Shown piece by piece: positions 14,802 to 17,050 of a DNA stretch of 17,050 nt (positions are counted from its first letter, which is position 1; each line of letters starts with the position of its first letter). The stretch is from Pseudomonadota bacterium (GTDB lineage Bacteria > Pseudomonadota > Alphaproteobacteria > Rhodospirillales > Magnetospirillaceae), in contig JAFAAW010000142.1 of assembly GCA_023426365.1 (NCBI GenBank), positions 1 to 17,050 of the forward strand. The letters are read 5' to 3'. The notes under the pieces are model-generated. The model was not told the origin of the DNA. It ran no database searches and worked only from the letters and a program-made list of their open reading frames with translations. The position numbers and the translations under genes were made by a program.

Positions 14802-16147
14802 CAACGGGCATCCCGGAACGTGTTGTCGGCGAATTTGGTAAGCGGAGAAAGCAGGTGGCGGGCGACGGTGCGGCGGTTGGTCACCACGTCGCCGGTGACC
14901 GTCATGCCCGGCGCCAGCAATTTGCCGGCATAGGCGGGCGGCAGGGCGTCGATGCGGATGCCGACGCGGTAGAACGCGTCGCCCTTGGCATCGGCCACCG
15001 TATCGGCGCTGACCTCGACCACGCGGCCGGTCAGCGTGCCCAGCGCGGCGCTGTCATAGGCGGAAACGCGCACCTTGGTGTTGAGGCCGGGGCGCAGCTC
15101 GCCGCGGTCGCTGGGCCGCGCGCGGGCCTCGATCAGAACTTCGCCGGCGGTGGGGGTCAGCTCGACGATGACGTCGCCGGGCTTGATGACGCCACCCACG
15201 GTGTTGGCGGTGATGCGGTTGACCACGCCGTCGGCGGGGGCGCGCACCTCGGTGCGGGTCAGGCGGTCGGCCTGGGCGGTGATGATCTGGGTCAGGCGGT
15301 CGATCTCGACCCTTGTGGCCACCAGATCCTCCTGCGCCTGGGAGCGAAAACGGGCGCGGGCCTCGTCGGCGCGGGCGCGCGACTCGGCGATGGCCGCGCG
15401 GATCTTGGGCATGGCGCCCTCGGCCTCGCTCATCTCGGTGGCCAGGCGTTGCTCGCGGCTTTGCGCGTCCAGCACCTCGAGGCGCGAGGCGGCGTTGCGG
15501 CTGGCCATGCCGGCCAGCATGGCCGAGCGCTGGCGCGCGGTCGCCAATTCGCCCTGCAACTGGCGGCGGCGGTTCTCCACATCGGCCAGCTCGGCCAGGC
15601 GTTGGCGGTTCTGTTCCTCGAACACCCGCAATTCCTGCTCCAGCTTGTGGGTGCGGGTGGCGAACAGCCGCCGTTCGTCCTCGGCCACCCGGCTGGCGGC
15701 CAGTTCGGGCGGGAAGGCGATGGCGGCCAGCCCGCGCGCTTCCGCCTCCAGGCGGGCGGCGCGGATGCGGCTTCCGGTCAGCTTGACCTCGGTTTCCGAC
15801 AGGGTGGCGCCCGCGGTGGTGGCGTCGATGGTCAGCAGCAGGTCGCCGCGCTTCACCGAGGCGCCCTCGCTGGTGTTGATGGCGGCGACGATGCCGCCTT
15901 CCAGGTGCTGGATCTGCTGGGTGCGGCCGGCCGGCACGATGCGGCCGTCCACCCGCACCACCTGGTCCACCTCGGCCAGCACCGCCCAGACGGTCAGCAG
16001 GCCGAACAGGGCCAGAACCGCCACCAGGAAGGTGCGCGGCGCCTCCATCCGCCGCCGCCAGCGCCGGGCCAGGGCGGCCAGGGGCGCGGGGGCAAGCGGA
16101 CGGGCGGCGGGGTCAGCGACGGCGGAAGCGGATCTCGACCCGGCCAT
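14801..16147 (-). CDS. HlyD-family periplasmic adaptor (membrane fusion protein)
   Basis: HlyD adaptors bridge the inner-membrane ABC exporter and the outer-membrane TolC channel. The ATG at 16147 is chosen because AGAGG (16158-16154) lies 6 bases upstream; an in-frame TTG at 16171 lacks such a site. The 448-residue product has a short Ala/Arg/Pro-rich cytoplasmic N-terminus, one membrane anchor (about 39-58), and the first lipoyl half-motif (HLEGGIVAAINTSEGASVKRG, about 81-101). A long helical hairpin rich in Ala, Glu and Arg follows, then the second lipoyl half (RAPADGVVNRI and GGVIKPGD). A beta-barrel C-terminus near AYDSAALGTLTGRVVEVSADT closes the protein. It overlaps the upstream MotB-like gene by 35 bases and the downstream channel gene by one base, so all three are probably co-translated. 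Confidence 0.93.
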   Translation of the reverse strand: MAGSRSASAVADPAARPLAPAPLAALARRWRRRMEAPRTFLVAVLALFGLLTVWAVLAEVDQVVRVDGRIVPAGRTQQIQHLEGGIVAAINTSEGASVKRGDLLLTIDATTAGATLSETEVKLTGSRIRAARLEAEARGLAAIAFPPELAASRVAEDERRLFATRTHKLEQELRVFEEQNRQRLAELADVENRRRQLQGELATARQRSAMLAGMASRNAASRLEVLDAQSREQRLATEMSEAEGAMPKIRAAIAESRARADEARARFRSQAQEDLVATRVEIDRLTQIITAQADRLTRTEVRAPADGVVNRITANTVGGVIKPGDVIVELTPTAGEVLIEARARPSDRGELRPGLNTKVRVSAYDSAALGTLTGRVVEVSADTVADAKGDAFYRVGIRIDALPPAYAGKLLAPGMTVTGDVVTNRRTVARHLLSPLTKFADNTFRDAR

Positions 16148-16832
16148 CGCCGACCTCTTTGTCTTGCTCAATGGTGATGTTGATGGTCTTGCCGGTGCCC
16201 AGCCCCTGGTCGATCAGCGTGTTGCGCACGGTCAGGCCGCGATAATAGGCCAGCCGGCGCGCTTCCGAGAACGTCTCGGCGCCCATGACCGAGCGCACCT
16301 GGGCGTTCAGCCCGCTCAGTTGGGCCTTCTGCCCGCCCAGCGCCTTGGCCAGCTCGGCCTTGGCCTTGTCGTTGATCTCGAACACGCCGCGCGGGAAGGT
16401 GATGACGATGACGCCCGAGCCGCGCTCCAGGTCGGTGTCTTCCCGGTTGTCGTTGGCCGCCGGCTTGGTATCCACCTGGATCTGGACTTTTTCCTTGAGC
16501 GCGTTCAGCTCCTCGCTGCCGGGGACGTGGTTGCGCTTGAGCCGCTCGATCTCTTTCTTCAGGCGCTCGTTCTCGTCGCGCGCTTCCTGCAGCGCGGCCA
16601 GCGCGTCGCGCAATTCCTGGCGCAGGTCAATCATCTCGCTTTCGGCGACCACGCGCTGCACCTCGCGCTCCTTGGCCAGTTCGGCCAGTTCGAGCACCTT
16701 CTGGCCCACCTTGTTCGAGGCCATCACCAGCGCGAAGACGAAAACCACCAGCACGAAGACGAGCGTGAGCACGACGTTGCTCAGCGCATCGACGAATCCA
16801 GGCCAGTAATTCAGTTCCTTGCCATGCCCCAT
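16113..16832 (-). CDS. MotB/ExbD-like single-span protein with OmpA-like C-terminus
   Basis: This 239-residue protein is the likely stator-type partner of the MotA/ExbB-like subunit. The ATG at 16832 is preferred: it follows GGGGGGA (16841-16835), and upstream residues look like untranslated low-complexity sequence. After MGHGKELNYWPGF comes Asp15 at the head of one membrane span (about 16-38), the position of the proton-carrying Asp of MotB, ExbD and TolR. A charged helical coiled coil follows (about 40-110). The C-terminal part has the segment EARRLAYYRGLTVRNTLIDQGL, which fits the OmpA-family helix that contacts peptidoglycan, with Arg in the conserved place. The usual preceding Asp-containing loop is not obvious, so the fold is degenerate or divergent. 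It is the first gene of the unit, overlapping the HlyD gene by 35 bases. Confidence 0.82.
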   Translation of the reverse strand: MGHGKELNYWPGFVDALSNVVLTLVFVLVVFVFALVMASNKVGQKVLELAELAKEREVQRVVAESEMIDLRQELRDALAALQEARDENERLKKEIERLKRNHVPGSEELNALKEKVQIQVDTKPAANDNREDTDLERGSGVIVITFPRGVFEINDKAKAELAKALGGQKAQLSGLNAQVRSVMGAETFSEARRLAYYRGLTVRNTLIDQGLGTGKTINITIEQDKEVGDGRVEIRFRRR

Positions 16833-16971
16833 CGTCCCCCCACAGGCTTCTGGACCGGGCAAAGCGAACCCGCCACCACCCCCGCAGCGGCCGTCAGGCT
16901 CAGGCTCCCCCTTGCGGCGGCGCCCCGACCTCCGACCTTCGGCCGGGTGGGGCATCCACCGTACTCCGGTA

Positions 16972-17000
16972 CATATACAAGCGGTTAGCGGTGGCGGAAA
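16972..17000 (-). promoter_or_regulatory. Candidate promoter of the six-gene secretion operon
   Basis: On the - strand TTTCCG (17000-16995) and TATATG (16977-16972) are separated by exactly 17 bases, a fair sigma-70 layout with a good -10 and a weak -35. Transcription would start near 16965, giving a leader of about 130 bases before the ATG at 16832. An inverted repeat, ACCG/CGGT (16958-16970), falls at the likely start site and could be an operator. This rests on spacing and similarity alone. Confidence 0.35.
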
Positions 17001-17019
17001 CAGATTGCTTCCCGGGATG

Positions 17020-17040
17020 TTTTTTTAATAAATAAAAAAA
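17020..17040. repeat. AT-only inverted repeat upstream of the operon
   Basis: Seven T plus A (17020-17027) mirror T plus seven A (17033-17040) around the loop ATAAA. It is the only long AT-rich run in the window. It lies about 20 bases upstream of the candidate -35 box, where an UP element or a nucleoid-protein site could act. On the + strand the T-run follows GC-rich DNA without a clear stem, so I do not call a terminator. Confidence 0.5.
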
Positions 17041-17050
17041 TAAGACTAAG

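Larger units (their letters stand above)
16833..17050. other. Upstream region of the secretion operon
   Basis: This 218-base stretch shows no convincing gene. An open frame on the - strand runs into it from the MotB-like gene, but its residues (Gly/Arg/Pro-rich) do not look native. It contains the candidate promoter at 16972-17000 and an AT-only inverted repeat at 17020-17040. Confidence 0.5.

Noticed and set aside
12480..14933. Long + strand open frames across the channel gene and the RTX start
   Set aside because: They are rich in His, Gln and Gly with no domain, and they oppose genes with membrane spans and family motifs.
16148..16171. A longer HlyD start at the TTG at 16171
   Set aside because: It has no ribosome binding site, whereas the ATG at 16147 has AGAGG 6 bases upstream.
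13071..16832. A Zorya anti-phage system
   Set aside because: The channel pair resembles ZorA and ZorB in layout, but no ZorC, ZorD or ZorE gene is present, and all neighbours belong to type I secretion.
16833..16955. An N-terminal extension of the MotB-like protein to 16955
   Set aside because: The extra residues are Gly/Arg/Pro-rich and unlike a stator N-terminus, and the ATG at 16832 has a G-rich ribosome site and places Asp15 and the span as expected.

Overview
The window is GC-rich DNA whose coding regions look bacterial throughout. Codon use, a Magnetospirillum-like style of XseA and a fused LplT-Aas protein suggest an alphaproteobacterium of the Rhodospirillales type. That assignment is inference from gene style; no rRNA or other marker is present. 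The only AT-rich stretch lies at the extreme right end.

Left part, + strand (1-5076): the 3' two-thirds of xseA (exonuclease VII large subunit, cut by the window edge), a stand-alone CheY-like receiver protein with its own ribosome binding site, and a 1141-residue three-part phospholipid-repair protein (LplT-like transporter, PlsC acyltransferase, acyl-ACP synthetase). A strong hairpin follows the receiver gene.

Right part, - strand (5092-16832): a compact six-gene unit read from right to left. In order it encodes a MotB/ExbD/OmpA-like single-span protein, an HlyD-family adaptor, a MotA/TolQ/ExbB-like channel subunit with a long helical cytoplasmic tail, a 1454-residue RTX protein, an RTX-type ABC exporter, and a TolC-family outer-membrane channel. 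Successive genes overlap or lie 2 to 32 bases apart, so they are probably one operon. A candidate promoter and an AT-rich inverted repeat lie upstream, at 16972-17040.

The ABC protein, HlyD adaptor and TolC channel make a complete type I secretion system, and the RTX protein is its evident cargo. The unusual point is that both halves of a proton-channel (5:2 motor) complex are built into the same unit, with the adaptor gene sitting between them. The most interesting hypothesis is a motor-assisted type I secretion or surface-adhesin system, in which proton flow drives or gates export, anchoring or movement of the RTX protein.
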